From contig JAMPHO010000001.1 of assembly GCA_023663385.1 (NCBI GenBank), positions 226,233-290,232 of the forward strand: a DNA stretch of 64,000 nt, given 5' to 3'. Numbering within the stretch: position 1 is the first letter of the stretch; each line of letters begins with the position of its first letter. This document shows positions 52,374-61,271 of the stretch, piece after piece. The stretch comes from Alistipes timonensis. Its GTDB lineage: Bacteria > Bacteroidota > Bacteroidia > Bacteroidales > Muribaculaceae. Below the pieces are notes generated by a model that was given only the letters and a program-made list of their open reading frames with translations, had not been told where the DNA came from and searched no databases. Position numbers and translations under genes: made by a program.

Positions 52374-53159
52374 TCAGATGCGTTCGAGGTCGGTGGACTT
52401 GATCCAGGCGCGCTCGCCGGTGGGGACGCGGACTTCGAGCCATTTGCCGCCGTCGCCGGGGGAGCTTACGGAGTCGATCACCTCTACCTTGGTCCCTTCG
52501 TGAAGGAGGAAGGCCTGCTCGCTCTGTGAACGGGCTTCGCGGGGGGAGGTCGAGAGCTGGGCGGCTGGGGGGAGGATTATGGCGAAGTTGTCAGCCTCGG
52601 CCCGGTTGGCGGCTGTGAAGGAAATCACCACGGCGCATACCGTGAGGAGGAATACGATGATTCCCCCGAAGAAGGCGGTTTTCCTAACGGCCACAATCTC
52701 GGAGAAGAGGTATGCGGCTGCGGCTCCGATGAATATGGCGAAGAGCGCAAGCGCTATCCAGGCCCAGGCATCGGCGTGGAAGGTGTTTATCACACTATCA
52801 ACCGCTTTGCTGATTACCGACGAGCTGTCGGGCTCCTTGTCGGCGATGCGCTCTTTCACGAAGCGGAGATTGTCGCGGGCGTCGGAATTCGACGGGTCGA
52901 GCTTCAGCGAGCGCTCGTAATATACGATGGCCTTGCCGAGATTACCCTGGCGGTAGTAGGTGTTGCCGAGATTATAGAAAAGTGTAGCGGAGGTTCCAAC
53001 CTCTTTGGCGGCTTTAAGGTACAGCTCTTCGGCCAGGGCGAAGTTGTCGGCGGCGTAAGCCGAGTCGGCCTGCTGGTCGTAGTCGGGTTGCTGTGCTCCC
53101 TTGGCGCAGGGAGCTGTCAGCATTAGTATTGCGGCTATTATAGTTATTATCTTGTTCAT
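52374..53159 (-). CDS. batE: BatE: TPR membrane protein of the aerotolerance operon
   Basis: The 261-residue protein has a signal/anchor (1-22) and two TPR units (about 30-105: YDQQADSAYAADNFALAEELYLKAA, SATLFYNLGNTYYRQGNLGKAIVYYERSLKLDPSNSDARDNL). Two membrane segments follow (about 130-152 and 162-184), then a C-terminal SH3-like domain (about 215-258: LHEGTKVEVIDSVSSPGDGGKWLEVRVPTGERAWIKSTDLERI). It is the last gene of the bat operon, 24 nt after batD. It fits the TPR-TM-SH3 architecture of BatE. The Bat proteins support oxygen tolerance and envelope stress survival by an unclear mechanism. Confidence 0.85.
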   Translation of the reverse strand: MNKIITIIAAILMLTAPCAKGAQQPDYDQQADSAYAADNFALAEELYLKAAKEVGTSATLFYNLGNTYYRQGNLGKAIVYYERSLKLDPSNSDARDNLRFVKERIADKEPDSSSVISKAVDSVINTFHADAWAWIALALFAIFIGAAAAYLFSEIVAVRKTAFFGGIIVFLLTVCAVVISFTAANRAEADNFAIILPPAAQLSTSPREARSQSEQAFLLHEGTKVEVIDSVSSPGDGGKWLEVRVPTGERAWIKSTDLERI

Positions 53160-53183
53160 AGCTCAAAAATTATGAGTAGCGGT

Positions 53184-55025
53184 TCAGCGGCCGAATTTTG
53201 TTTTCTCGATAGCGTTGATGGTGTCGGCGGTCTCGTTGTAGAGGGCTTCGACTGACGACTCAGCCGAGGAATCGGGTGTGTAGCGGGCCATCTCGCATCG
53301 GTCGAGAATCGAAATCACCCGGTCGGCGAGTTCGGGGCTGACACCCTTGTCGATGAGGCGGGCCACGATGTTGTCGCGTGTGAGCTGCGAGGCGGGTATG
53401 CTCAGTTTGTCGGACAGGTAGCCCCACATGGCGCGGAGCGTCTCTTCGTAGAAGCGGTCGCTCTGATGGCTCTTCATAAATCCCTCGGCGGCTTTGAGGC
53501 GCTTGCGGGCCACCTTGTTGGCGCGGGCGTTGCGGCGTCCGGCCACGTCGGCGTTGAGCCTGTCGCGTCGCGAGGCTATGTAGAAGGCGGCTATGAGGGC
53601 GGCGAGTATGAGTCCGAAGAGGGCCCAGTACCACCAGAAGCGCACCACCGGGGTGTAGTTTTTGCGGAGGCCCTTGTCGCCGGTCTTGATGTGGAGAATA
53701 TCGGTGTTCTTAGCCTCGATGTCGCGTTGCTCGGCGCTGATGGTCGTGCCGGAACCTTTGGCCACCTTGACGTCGTAGCCGTCGGCGTGGAGCGTCACAT
53801 AGCGCCCGGCGGAGGGATCGAAGTATACGAATTCCTGGCGGGGGATGCGGAAGTCGCCCACGCTCTGGGGCACTATGGTGTAGTCAACGGTCATGGTACC
53901 AGTGACATTGTTGCCTGATACGCGTGCCCTGACATCGGTTTTCGGGGTGTACTGCTCAAATTCCGAAGGAATCTCGGGTTTCGGGGCCTCGATGTATTTA
54001 AGGTTGCCCGAGCCGGTGAGCACATAGGTCAGCGATGCCGCTTCGCCGGTGCGGAGCTGCGTAGGGTTCAGAGATGAGTCGAACTGGAATCGGCCCACCG
54101 CGTTGGTGAATCCGGCGGGGCGCGGTTCGGGGAGGGGGGTGATGTTGACCGTCGATGTGTAGGGCTGGAGGCGTACCTCCTTCTCAACGGGGCGGGCCGA
54201 ATAGAACCAGCCGTTCGACACCCGTTCGAGCTGCACCACGCTGAGGTCATACTTGCCGGAGTTGATTGTCAGCTTACCTGATTTTTGCGGGAAGATGATG
54301 CAGCGTTTCAGCACCGCCGTGATGTAGTTCTGGCCGTTGTAGTGCTCTACCTGGTTGAGCATCGATTGCGCGTCGACCTCTTCGATGAGGAATCCGTCGA
54401 ACGTCGGGGGCGAGGTCATCATGAACGAGTTGATGCGCTCGTATTTGGTGTAGAGTTTTATCACGCATTCGATGGCCTCCTGTTCGTAGGCGCGGCTTTT
54501 GTTGAGTATGATGCGTACGAAAATATCGTCCTTAGAGATCGGTTTCGATGTGTCGTTCTGCGAGTCGGCGTCGGTGACGCTCACCTGCTGATAGCCCCCG
54601 CCGCCGTAACCACCTTGTGACGCGGAGTTTCGCGCCGGGGCCTGGTCGGCCGGGAGTATGGAGAATTTAGTCGGGAGGGTGGAGAGTTTCTTGCCGTCTA
54701 CGTTAATCGTGGCGGCGGGGATTGTGAAAGAACCCTCCTTCTCGGCCCTGTAGGTGAAGGTATAGTCGACGGTCGAGGTCGATGTGCTCTGCCCGTTGAT
54801 ATACTGGTAGCTCTGCATGGTGCTGACACCGGGCGAGGGACTGAGCAGTTTGCAACCCTGTATCGCCGGAGCGTTGAGCCCTGACCCTTCGCCGTTTGTC
54901 AGGCGGTAGGTAACCTGGAACCGCTGCCCGGCGATCACGTTGCGGGGCGGTTCAACCTTAAACGACTGTGCGGCGGCGCCAATCCACGCCGCCGCGAGTG
55001 TCAATATTATGAGTAGCTTCTTCAT
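53184..55025 (-). CDS. batD: BatD: large periplasmic/membrane protein
   Basis: The 613-residue protein starts at ATG 55025 (an in-frame TTG lies at 55031). The signal peptide (1-19) is followed by several Ig-like beta domains (about 20-430): SFKVEPPRNVIAGQRFQVTYRLTN, SMFIVRIIL-type repeats, ARVSGNNVTGTMTVDYTIVPQSVGDFRIP. A single membrane helix (about 458-480, VRFWWYWALFGLILAALIAAFYIAS) leads into a cytoplasmic helical domain (about 500-613). This is the layout of BatD. Its partners are the VWA proteins BatA and BatB. The batC to batD gap is 131 nt and contains a CTCCGGCGC/GCGCCGGAT-like hairpin. Confidence 0.88.
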   Translation of the reverse strand: MKKLLIILTLAAAWIGAAAQSFKVEPPRNVIAGQRFQVTYRLTNGEGSGLNAPAIQGCKLLSPSPGVSTMQSYQYINGQSTSTSTVDYTFTYRAEKEGSFTIPAATINVDGKKLSTLPTKFSILPADQAPARNSASQGGYGGGGYQQVSVTDADSQNDTSKPISKDDIFVRIILNKSRAYEQEAIECVIKLYTKYERINSFMMTSPPTFDGFLIEEVDAQSMLNQVEHYNGQNYITAVLKRCIIFPQKSGKLTINSGKYDLSVVQLERVSNGWFYSARPVEKEVRLQPYTSTVNITPLPEPRPAGFTNAVGRFQFDSSLNPTQLRTGEAASLTYVLTGSGNLKYIEAPKPEIPSEFEQYTPKTDVRARVSGNNVTGTMTVDYTIVPQSVGDFRIPRQEFVYFDPSAGRYVTLHADGYDVKVAKGSGTTISAEQRDIEAKNTDILHIKTGDKGLRKNYTPVVRFWWYWALFGLILAALIAAFYIASRRDRLNADVAGRRNARANKVARKRLKAAEGFMKSHQSDRFYEETLRAMWGYLSDKLSIPASQLTRDNIVARLIDKGVSPELADRVISILDRCEMARYTPDSSAESSVEALYNETADTINAIEKTKFGR

Positions 55026-55162
55026 ATTCAAAACTCGTTGCCAAGTTTAAAAACATATTATCGAGTTGTGAAACTCATTATCCGGCGTCGGAAGCGCCGG
55101 AGAGAGGAGAGAGGAAGGATAGGGGAGGGAGCTGGGGAGAGAAGGCTGACAGCGGGGAGCGG

Positions 55163-56047
55163 TTACCAGGGCTTGTTGGTAGTGCGGCGTTGCGCACGCT
55201 TCTCCTCGCCCTGTTTCATCAGTTCGACCTTGCGGCGCGTGCCGTTCTCCTTATCCTCCATCGCTTTGAGAATCTGGTTGGCGTTGGCGTCGCTCAGACC
55301 ACCTTGTTGCTGCTGTTGCTGCTGCTTTTGGTCCTGTTGCTGCTGTTGCTGCTGTTGCTGCTGTTGCTGTTGTTGTTGCTGCTGGTCCTGTTGGTCCTTG
55401 TTCTTATCCTGGTCCTTCTGGTCATTCTGATCCTGCTGTTGTTGCTGCTGGTCCTGCTGGTCCTTGTTCTGATCCTGGTTTTGGTCCTGGTTCTGGTTCT
55501 GGTCTTTGTTTTGATCCTTGTTCTGATCCTGCTCTTGCTTTTTGAGCTGGGCGAGGCGCAGGTTTTCGCGGGCGTTGTCGTCCGACGGGTCGCGGCGCAG
55601 GGCGTTCTTATAGTGCTCGATAGCGGCGGCGTAGTCCTCGGCCTTGTAGGATATGTTTCCACGGTCGTAGTACGCGCTCTGCGCGATCTCACTGTTGGGA
55701 GCCTGGGCGAGCTTTGCCATCATGGCGTCGGCGGTGGCCACGAGTGAGTCCCCCTTGTTGGCCATATCGTCGCCGCGCTGCTTGAGGTAGGCCGATGCCA
55801 GGTTGAACTGCGCCGCGGAGTTCTCTGGGTTCTCCTCCAGGGCTTTCTTGTAGCTTATCTCCGCGTCGGCGTATCGCTTGTCGGCATAGAGTTGGTTGCC
55901 CTCCTTTATGGCGTTGCGTTCGCGCTTGGTCGACTTGGGCGGTTCCGGGGCGGCATCGTCCTTGTCGCCGCCGCATGAAGCGAGCGGCAGCGCCATCGCC
56001 GCGGCCAGGGCTAACGGTAACAGTCGGTATAGATGCTTAACGGTCAT
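55163..56047 (-). CDS. batC: BatC: TPR lipoprotein with a long Gln/Asp/Asn repeat
   Basis: The 294-residue lipoprotein has its lipobox Cys at 25 (LPLASC). TPR units cover about 45-95 (GNQLYADKRYADAEISYKKALEENPENSAAQFNLASAYL) and 125-170. From about 172 to 255 the sequence is almost only Gln, Asp, Asn and Lys (QDQNKD repeats, then a run of Q), which is low-complexity and may be a flexible periplasmic linker. The C-terminus contains GGLSDANANQILKAMEDKENGTRRKVELMKQG. BatC is expected to bind BatB; its start overlaps the batB stop by 11 nt. On the DNA level the repeat is a run of CAG/CAA triplets that could expand or contract. Confidence 0.85.
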   Translation of the reverse strand: MTVKHLYRLLPLALAAAMALPLASCGGDKDDAAPEPPKSTKRERNAIKEGNQLYADKRYADAEISYKKALEENPENSAAQFNLASAYLKQRGDDMANKGDSLVATADAMMAKLAQAPNSEIAQSAYYDRGNISYKAEDYAAAIEHYKNALRRDPSDDNARENLRLAQLKKQEQDQNKDQNKDQNQNQDQNQDQNKDQQDQQQQQQDQNDQKDQDKNKDQQDQQQQQQQQQQQQQQQQQDQKQQQQQQQGGLSDANANQILKAMEDKENGTRRKVELMKQGEEKRAQRRTTNKPW

Positions 56048-57089
56048 TGTCGGTAGTTTTTTTGGTGAAGAAGGTGTACTTTTTCAGCCACCCGCTCTTG
56101 CGGGGCAGAACGAGCACGTCGGCCAGAAGTAAGAACAGGGCCAGCCATATGAACACCGGGAACTGCTCGGCCGAAGCCTTGTAGGTAACGTGGCGCAGGT
56201 CGCTCTTCTTTATGTGGTCGAGTCGGTCGATGAGGTTGTCGACGGCCTTGTTGCCCGAGCCGTTGATGTATTCGCCGCCGCCGGCCTTGGCTATTTCCTT
56301 GGCTTCGGCCTCGTTGAGGGCGGTGGTGACGGGTGCGCCGGTCTCATCCTTGAGGAATTCTCCGCGGCGGGCGTCGAGAGGTATGGGCGAGCCCTTGATC
56401 GAGCCGACGCCGATCACGTCGACCTCGATACCAAGGCTTTTGGCGTAAGAGGCCATCTCGATAGCGTCACCCTCGTGGTTCTCGCCATCGGTAATCACGA
56501 TGATGGCCTTGTTTATATCCTTGTCGGCAGTGAATGAGTTGATCGACATATTTATGGCCGAGCCGATCGCGGTACCCTGCGTGGGTACCATATCGGTCGA
56601 GAGCTCGTCGACATACATCCGGGCCGATACAAAGTCGGTAGTGATGGGGAGCTGCGTGTAAGCCTCTCCTGCGAACACTATGAGGCCGACCTTGTCGTTG
56701 TCGAGCTTGTCGATTAGCCGGTTGAGGATGAACTTGGCGCGCTGCATGCGCGAGATGCCCCCCGGGTCGTCGGTCGACGACGCGAGCATTGAGCGCGAAA
56801 CGTCGAAGGCGATCATCACCTCGATGCCCTGGGTGTTCTCAACCTCTTCCCGTTCGCCGGCACGGGGGCGGGCTACGGCCACGATGAGGCAGGCGAGCGC
56901 CAGAAGCTGGAGGGTGATTTTGATGGCGGGCTTGTACTTAGAGGCGTCGGGCATAAGGTGCTCCAGCTCGGCGGGATTGCCGAACCGGCGCAGCTTGCGG
57001 CGGCGCGCCATACGGCTCAGGAACCAGAGCCCGAAGAGGGCGGGCACCAGGAGCAGCAGGTATAGCAGATATGGATAGGCGAAAGTCAT
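56037..57089 (-). CDS. batB: BatB: von Willebrand factor A membrane protein
   Basis: The 350-residue protein has membrane segments at about 5-27 and 55-75, a VWA domain (about 90-280) and a final membrane helix (about 312-332). The metal-ion-dependent adhesion site is intact: VMIAFDVSRSML (DxSxS, about 93), ITDGENHEGDA (about 200) and a Thr in the MVPTQGTA loop. Start ATG 57089 is in the 4-nt overlap with batA, preferred to an in-frame start at 57161 that would overlap batA further. VWA proteins bind partners through the metal. It is translationally coupled on both sides. Confidence 0.92.
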   Translation of the reverse strand: MTFAYPYLLYLLLLVPALFGLWFLSRMARRRKLRRFGNPAELEHLMPDASKYKPAIKITLQLLALACLIVAVARPRAGEREEVENTQGIEVMIAFDVSRSMLASSTDDPGGISRMQRAKFILNRLIDKLDNDKVGLIVFAGEAYTQLPITTDFVSARMYVDELSTDMVPTQGTAIGSAINMSINSFTADKDINKAIIVITDGENHEGDAIEMASYAKSLGIEVDVIGVGSIKGSPIPLDARRGEFLKDETGAPVTTALNEAEAKEIAKAGGGEYINGSGNKAVDNLIDRLDHIKKSDLRHVTYKASAEQFPVFIWLALFLLLADVLVLPRKSGWLKKYTFFTKKTTDNDR

Positions 57090-58075
57090 GGGATGGAGCG
57101 CAAGTAGGTTTGACGGAGTACGAGCTCCAACAGGAGCAGGGCCAGTGCGGCGAGAGCCCACGGCAGGTAATTATCCTCCGTGTGGGAGAAATTTCGGACG
57201 TCGAGTTCCGATTTTTCCAATTTGTCGATTTCGGCAAACACCTCGGCGAGCACCTTGTTGCCGGTGGCGCGGAAATATTTGCCGCCGGTTATGGAGGCAA
57301 TCTCCTTGAGGGTGGCCTCGTCGATTACAACGGGCTGGGGCACATATTCAACCCTACCGAACATATTCACCTGGGGGTAGGGGGCGGTGCCGTTGGTGCC
57401 GATGCCTATGGTGTAGACCTTTATGCCTAACTTGTTGGCGATTTCGGCGGCGGTCAGCGGGGCCACTATGCCGGTGTTGTTCGAGCCGTCGGTAAGGAGT
57501 ATGATGCTCTTGCTTTTGGCTTTGCCCTCTTTGATGCGGTTGATGGAGGTCGCCAGGCCGTCGCCTATGGCGGTGCCGTCCTCAAGCATCTCGCGGTTGA
57601 GGGCGCCGATATAGTTGGCCAGCGCGGCGCGGTCGGTGGTCATCGGCACGGCTGAGAATGCCTCGCCGGCGAACACCACCAGGCCCATATTGTCGTTCTC
57701 GCGGGAGTTGACGAATTTCGAGGCAATCTTCTTGGCCGCTTCGAGTCGGTCGGGCTTGAAGTCGCGGGCGAGCATACTGGAGGATATGTCGAGCGCTATG
57801 ACCATGTCGGTGCCCTCTGTTTTGGCCGTGCGCCATGAGTCGCGTGTCTGCGGGCGGGCGAGCGCCACTATCAGGCAGGCCAGCGCCAGGAGCCGCAGGG
57901 CGAAAGCGCCGTGAATGGCGTACTGCCTCATTGGGCGTCCGAGCCGGGCGAATGGCGCGAGGGTCGACATTGACAGCGCCGCGTGGGCGCCGCGCCGCTT
58001 CCAAACGTACCAGCCGATGAGGGGCACGAGCAGGAGCAGCAGCCAAAGCAGGCCCGGATGTGCGAATTGCGTCAT
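57086..58075 (-). CDS. batA: BatA: von Willebrand factor A membrane protein
   Basis: The 329-residue protein is close in layout to BatB: two N-terminal membrane helices (about 8-26 and 53-73), a VWA domain (about 88-285) and a C-terminal helix (about 305-322). The MIDAS is VIALDISSSMLARD (about 91) plus ILLTDGSNNTG (about 197). A BatA/BatB pair of VWA proteins is diagnostic for this operon. It follows the 58081 gene after only 5 nt. Confidence 0.93.
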   Translation of the reverse strand: MTQFAHPGLLWLLLLLVPLIGWYVWKRRGAHAALSMSTLAPFARLGRPMRQYAIHGAFALRLLALACLIVALARPQTRDSWRTAKTEGTDMVIALDISSSMLARDFKPDRLEAAKKIASKFVNSRENDNMGLVVFAGEAFSAVPMTTDRAALANYIGALNREMLEDGTAIGDGLATSINRIKEGKAKSKSIILLTDGSNNTGIVAPLTAAEIANKLGIKVYTIGIGTNGTAPYPQVNMFGRVEYVPQPVVIDEATLKEIASITGGKYFRATGNKVLAEVFAEIDKLEKSELDVRNFSHTEDNYLPWALAALALLLLELVLRQTYLRSIP

Positions 58076-58080
58076 ATATC

Positions 58081-59103
58081 TTATTTCTTAACAGATTCAG
58101 TATTAGTGGGGTTGGCCTTGGGAGAGGCGGTCGCGGCGGGGGCGTTCGGGTCTTCCTCGGGGTCGGGGGCGGGCTTTGTCTCCTCGATGAAGCGCATCGC
58201 GTTGTTGTAGGAGCGCAGGTTGTCGTCGGGGAGGGGTCGCACCTTGGCGAACTTCACGAAGTCGGCGATTTCGACCACCTTCTTCATATACTCGCCCGGC
58301 AGACGGGTGTCGGCGTTCTTCGACAGGGCTCGCATAATCTGCGACGAAGTCATCTCCATAGCGTTGATGCCGAAGCGGTACTGGAGGTATTCGCGGAGAA
58401 TGTCGATAAGCGAGGTGTAGAATTCCTTCTCCTGGCCCCGCTCGCAGAGCTGGGCTTCGCGGAGTGCCTGCATCTTCTGTATGGCTATCTCGTAGGGTGG
58501 GAGGCGCTTCTTCTGCGGGAGGATGTTCACCGCCACCTTCTTGGTGAGAATCAGATAGGCGCATACACCTCCGGCTATAACCACGGCGCCGAGGAGCAGC
58601 CACAGCCAGTAGTCAGTCAGCCAGTCGGGCAGAAAGTCATACCAGCGGGATTCGAACTCCGCCGTCGGAGCTATCGGGTGAATATCTTCGAGCTTGCTTA
58701 CGTCGGCGGGAATAACCTTAAGCGTCAGCGGGTTGGTGCGGGCGGTGTCGGGTCCGGAAATCAGCAGGAACGGGGGTATGGTGTACACGCCCGAGTCGAA
58801 CGACTGCACAAGGAGCGCCCGCTTGATTTCCACCAGGCCGTTGCCGAGGTCGGTGGTGTCACCCTCGACCCAGTCGAGAGGCTCCACCTCGGGGGGCATC
58901 GCGGCCTTGTCGACCGCGAGCTGCGACGGGGCGTCGGCGCGGTCGACAATCTCGAACCTTACGGCGGTGACGTTACCCATAAGCATCTGGGCCGAGTCGA
59001 TGGTGGCCTTCACCTTCGGGGCGGGAGCCGCTGAGGCGCCGGGACCCGCGGCCATGGCCGCGAGCGCCAGTAGGAGCGATGCTGTCAGTTTTTTGCCAAA
59101 CAT
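58081..59103 (-). CDS. BatD-like single-pass membrane protein of the bat operon
   Basis: The 340-residue protein has a signal peptide (1-25), a periplasmic beta domain (about 28-150: ATIDSAQMLMGNVTAVRFEIVDR, ALLVQSFDSGVYTIPPFLL), one membrane helix (about 166-188) and a cytoplasmic helical part (about 200-300: YEIAIQKMQALREAQLCERGQEKEFYTSLIDILREYLQYRFGI). The layout resembles DUF4381-type and short BatD-like proteins that sit between the DUF58 and batA genes in Bacteroidetes. The C-terminal 40 residues are Pro/Glu/Ala-rich and disordered. It probably links the cytoplasmic MoxR/DUF58 pair to the VWA complex, which is inference from position. Confidence 0.7.
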   Translation of the reverse strand: MFGKKLTASLLLALAAMAAGPGASAAPAPKVKATIDSAQMLMGNVTAVRFEIVDRADAPSQLAVDKAAMPPEVEPLDWVEGDTTDLGNGLVEIKRALLVQSFDSGVYTIPPFLLISGPDTARTNPLTLKVIPADVSKLEDIHPIAPTAEFESRWYDFLPDWLTDYWLWLLLGAVVIAGGVCAYLILTKKVAVNILPQKKRLPPYEIAIQKMQALREAQLCERGQEKEFYTSLIDILREYLQYRFGINAMEMTSSQIMRALSKNADTRLPGEYMKKVVEIADFVKFAKVRPLPDDNLRSYNNAMRFIEETKPAPDPEEDPNAPAATASPKANPTNTESVKK

Positions 59104-59176
59104 ATAGTGAGTTAACGGTTCTGCGGATTAAAAATGGGTTGTAACGGTTTTCCCGGGTCGGTGGGAGGGGCGGCGC

Positions 59177-60043
59177 TCAGCGGCGCTTGAACAAGCCCAT
59201 GAGGGCCACGACGTAATCTTCATCGGTGGGGACGGAGCAGAAATTCACCCGGCACCGCTTGAGGGTGTCCGACATGGTCTGCTGCCTTCCGTACCACCAG
59301 CGGCCATATTCATCGCGCACCTTCTTCGAGGAGGTGTCGACCCATCGGTCGGCGCCGGTTTCGAGGTCGCTCACCCTCATCAGCCCTACGTCGGGGAGCG
59401 AGGAGTCGCGTTTGTCGTATACCTGGATTCCGAACACGTCGTGCTTGTTCGACGCGATCGACAGGGCTTTGTAATAGTCGTTGTTGTCGATGAAGTCGGA
59501 AATCAGGAAGGTGGTGCAGCGTTTCTTCAGCGCGTCGGTGAAGTATCTGAGGGCCATCGAAATGTCGGTGCCCTTGCTTTCCGGGGTGAAGTCGATCAGT
59601 TCCCTGATGATGAAGAGGATGTGCTTGCGCCCTTTCTTCGGGGGAATGAACTTCTCGATTTTGTCGGAGAAGAAAATCACCCCGATTTTGTCGTTGTTCT
59701 GTATTGCCGAGAAGGCGAGCGTGGCGGCTATTTCGGCTATCATCTCGCGCTTCTCCTGCCCGACGGCCCCGAAGAGCCGCGAGCCGCTGACATCGACCAG
59801 GAGCATAACGGTGAGTTCGCGCTCCTCCTCGAATACTTTGACGTAGGGGCGGTTGTGGCGCGCCGTGACGTTCCAGTCGATGTCGCGTATGTCGTCGCCG
59901 TACTGGTACTCCCTGACCTCGGAGAAAGTCATACCGCGCCCCTTGAAGGCCGAGTGGTACTCGCCGGCGAAGATATTCTGCGAGAGGCCGCGGGTTTTGA
60001 TTTCTATTTTCCTGACTTTTTTCAGGAGGTCTTTGGCGTCCAT
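59177..60043 (-). CDS. DUF58 (VWA-like) protein of the bat operon
   Basis: The 288-residue cytoplasmic protein has the DUF58 block FKGRGMTFSEVREYQYGDDIRDIDWNVTARHNRPYVKVFEEERELTV, centred at about residue 50. A VWA-like core follows with LLVDVSGSRLFGA (about 83) and DSLSDFIDNN-type later motifs. DUF58 proteins almost always sit next to moxR and VWA genes. It is separated from moxR by 23 nt. Probable partner or substrate of the MoxR ATPase. Confidence 0.92.
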   Translation of the reverse strand: MDAKDLLKKVRKIEIKTRGLSQNIFAGEYHSAFKGRGMTFSEVREYQYGDDIRDIDWNVTARHNRPYVKVFEEERELTVMLLVDVSGSRLFGAVGQEKREMIAEIAATLAFSAIQNNDKIGVIFFSDKIEKFIPPKKGRKHILFIIRELIDFTPESKGTDISMALRYFTDALKKRCTTFLISDFIDNNDYYKALSIASNKHDVFGIQVYDKRDSSLPDVGLMRVSDLETGADRWVDTSSKKVRDEYGRWWYGRQQTMSDTLKRCRVNFCSVPTDEDYVVALMGLFKRR

Positions 60044-60066
60044 AGTGGATGGTGTGGGAGAGTGGG

Positions 60067-61062
60067 TTAGGGTACGATTACCTTGTCGAGGATTTCGGAA
60101 ATGATCTCGTCGGAGGTGATGTTGTTGGCCTCAGCCTCGTAGGTGAGCCCGATGCGGTGGCGGAGCACGTCGTGGCATACGGCGCGCACGTCCTCGGGTA
60201 TCACATAGCCCCTCTGGCGGAGGAAGGCGTAGGCGCGGGCGGCGCGGGCCAGCGAGATCGACGCGCGAGGCGAGGCGCCGAACGCGATTATGCTCTTGAG
60301 GTCGGCCAGGCCGTATTCATCGGGGAAGCGGGTGGCGAACACGATGTCGACGATGTAGCGTTCAATTTTCTCGTCGATGTAGATCTGCTCCACGATTTTC
60401 TGTGCCTCGATGATCTCCTCGGGCTTGAGCAGGGGGCGCACCTCGGTCTTCTGGTTGGAGATGTTCTGGCGTATGATGAGCTTCTCCTCCTCGCGGGTGG
60501 GGTAGCCAATCACGACCTTGAGCAGGAAACGGTCGACCTGCGCCTCGGGCAGGGGGTAGGTGCCTTCCTGTTCGATGGGGTTCTGGGTGGCCATTACCAG
60601 GAACGGCTCGTCGAGGCGGAATGTGCTGTCGCCGATGGTCACCTGGCGCTCCTGCATGGCTTCGAGGAGGGCCGACTGCACCTTGGCCGGGGCGCGGTTG
60701 ATTTCGTCGGCGAGCACGAAGTTGGCGAAGATGGGGCCGCGCTTGATCTGGAACTGCTCCGACTTGACGCTGTAGACCATGGTGCCTATCACGTCGGCGG
60801 GGAGGAGGTCGGGGGTGAACTGTATGCGGCTGTATTTGGCGTCGATGAGCTGGGCGAGGGTTTTGATGGCGAGTGTTTTCGCCAGGCCGGGCACGCCTTC
60901 GAGCAGAACGTGGCCGTTGGAGAGGAGGGCGATGAGCAGCGACTCAACGAGATGTTTCTGACCGACGATAGTCTGGTCCATCCCGCGTGTGATGAGGTTG
61001 ACGAAGCTGTTCTTGCTTGCAACCAGGTCGTTTAACTCTCTGATGTTTACCGAGTCACTCAT
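60067..61062 (-). CDS. MoxR-family AAA+ ATPase
   Basis: The 331-residue MoxR ATPase is the first gene of the bat operon. Walker A is LLEGVPGLAKT (about 55-65), Walker B is FVLADEINRAPAKVQSALLEAM (about 112-133), sensor 1 is VMATQNPIEQEGTYPLPEAQVDRF (about 148-171), and the lid domain contains GASPRASISLARAARAYAFLRGR-like sequence (about 259-281). MoxR ATPases act as chaperones that mature VWA-containing complexes, here most likely BatA/BatB and the DUF58 protein. A TACTTTTG promoter box lies about 120 nt upstream. Confidence 0.95.
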   Translation of the reverse strand: MSDSVNIRELNDLVASKNSFVNLITRGMDQTIVGQKHLVESLLIALLSNGHVLLEGVPGLAKTLAIKTLAQLIDAKYSRIQFTPDLLPADVIGTMVYSVKSEQFQIKRGPIFANFVLADEINRAPAKVQSALLEAMQERQVTIGDSTFRLDEPFLVMATQNPIEQEGTYPLPEAQVDRFLLKVVIGYPTREEEKLIIRQNISNQKTEVRPLLKPEEIIEAQKIVEQIYIDEKIERYIVDIVFATRFPDEYGLADLKSIIAFGASPRASISLARAARAYAFLRQRGYVIPEDVRAVCHDVLRHRIGLTYEAEANNITSDEIISEILDKVIVP

Positions 61063-61182
61063 AAATGAATTCTTTGTGGTGGGTATTTCGTTTTCGTTTT
61101 ATTCGGATGTGATGAACGGGCGGCAGATTCCGGGCGTCCCTCGACGGGAGAAAGGTGAGTCTGCCGCGGCCGATCCGTGATG

Positions 61183-61190
61183 CAAAAGTA
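61183..61190 (-). promoter_or_regulatory. -7 box TACTTTTG of the moxR-bat operon
   Basis: The minus strand reads TACTTTTG, an exact TAnnTTTG match about 120 nt upstream of the moxR start. All eight genes to 52374 lie in one direction with short gaps or overlaps. Confidence 0.6.
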
Positions 61191-61271
61191 TGGAATTAAG
61201 CCGCTAAAACGTTAAAACGAATTGTTAATTTTGTCTATCAAGTATAAACCTCTATTAAGTTTTAAAGATTT

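Noticed and set aside
55290..55550. Tandem repeats that might be a CRISPR array
   Set aside because: The units are 3-18 nt, in frame with BatC, with no spacers and no cas genes. The same holds for the Pro/Thr repeat at 61850-61945.
55190..55747. Leucine-only open frame opposite batC
   Set aside because: The poly-Leu tract is the antisense reading of the Gln triplet repeat in batC, not a membrane protein.
57090..57161. Upstream start for batB
   Set aside because: It would overlap batA coding sequence by 76 nt, whereas ATG 57089 gives a normal 4-nt overlap and a proper membrane N-terminus.
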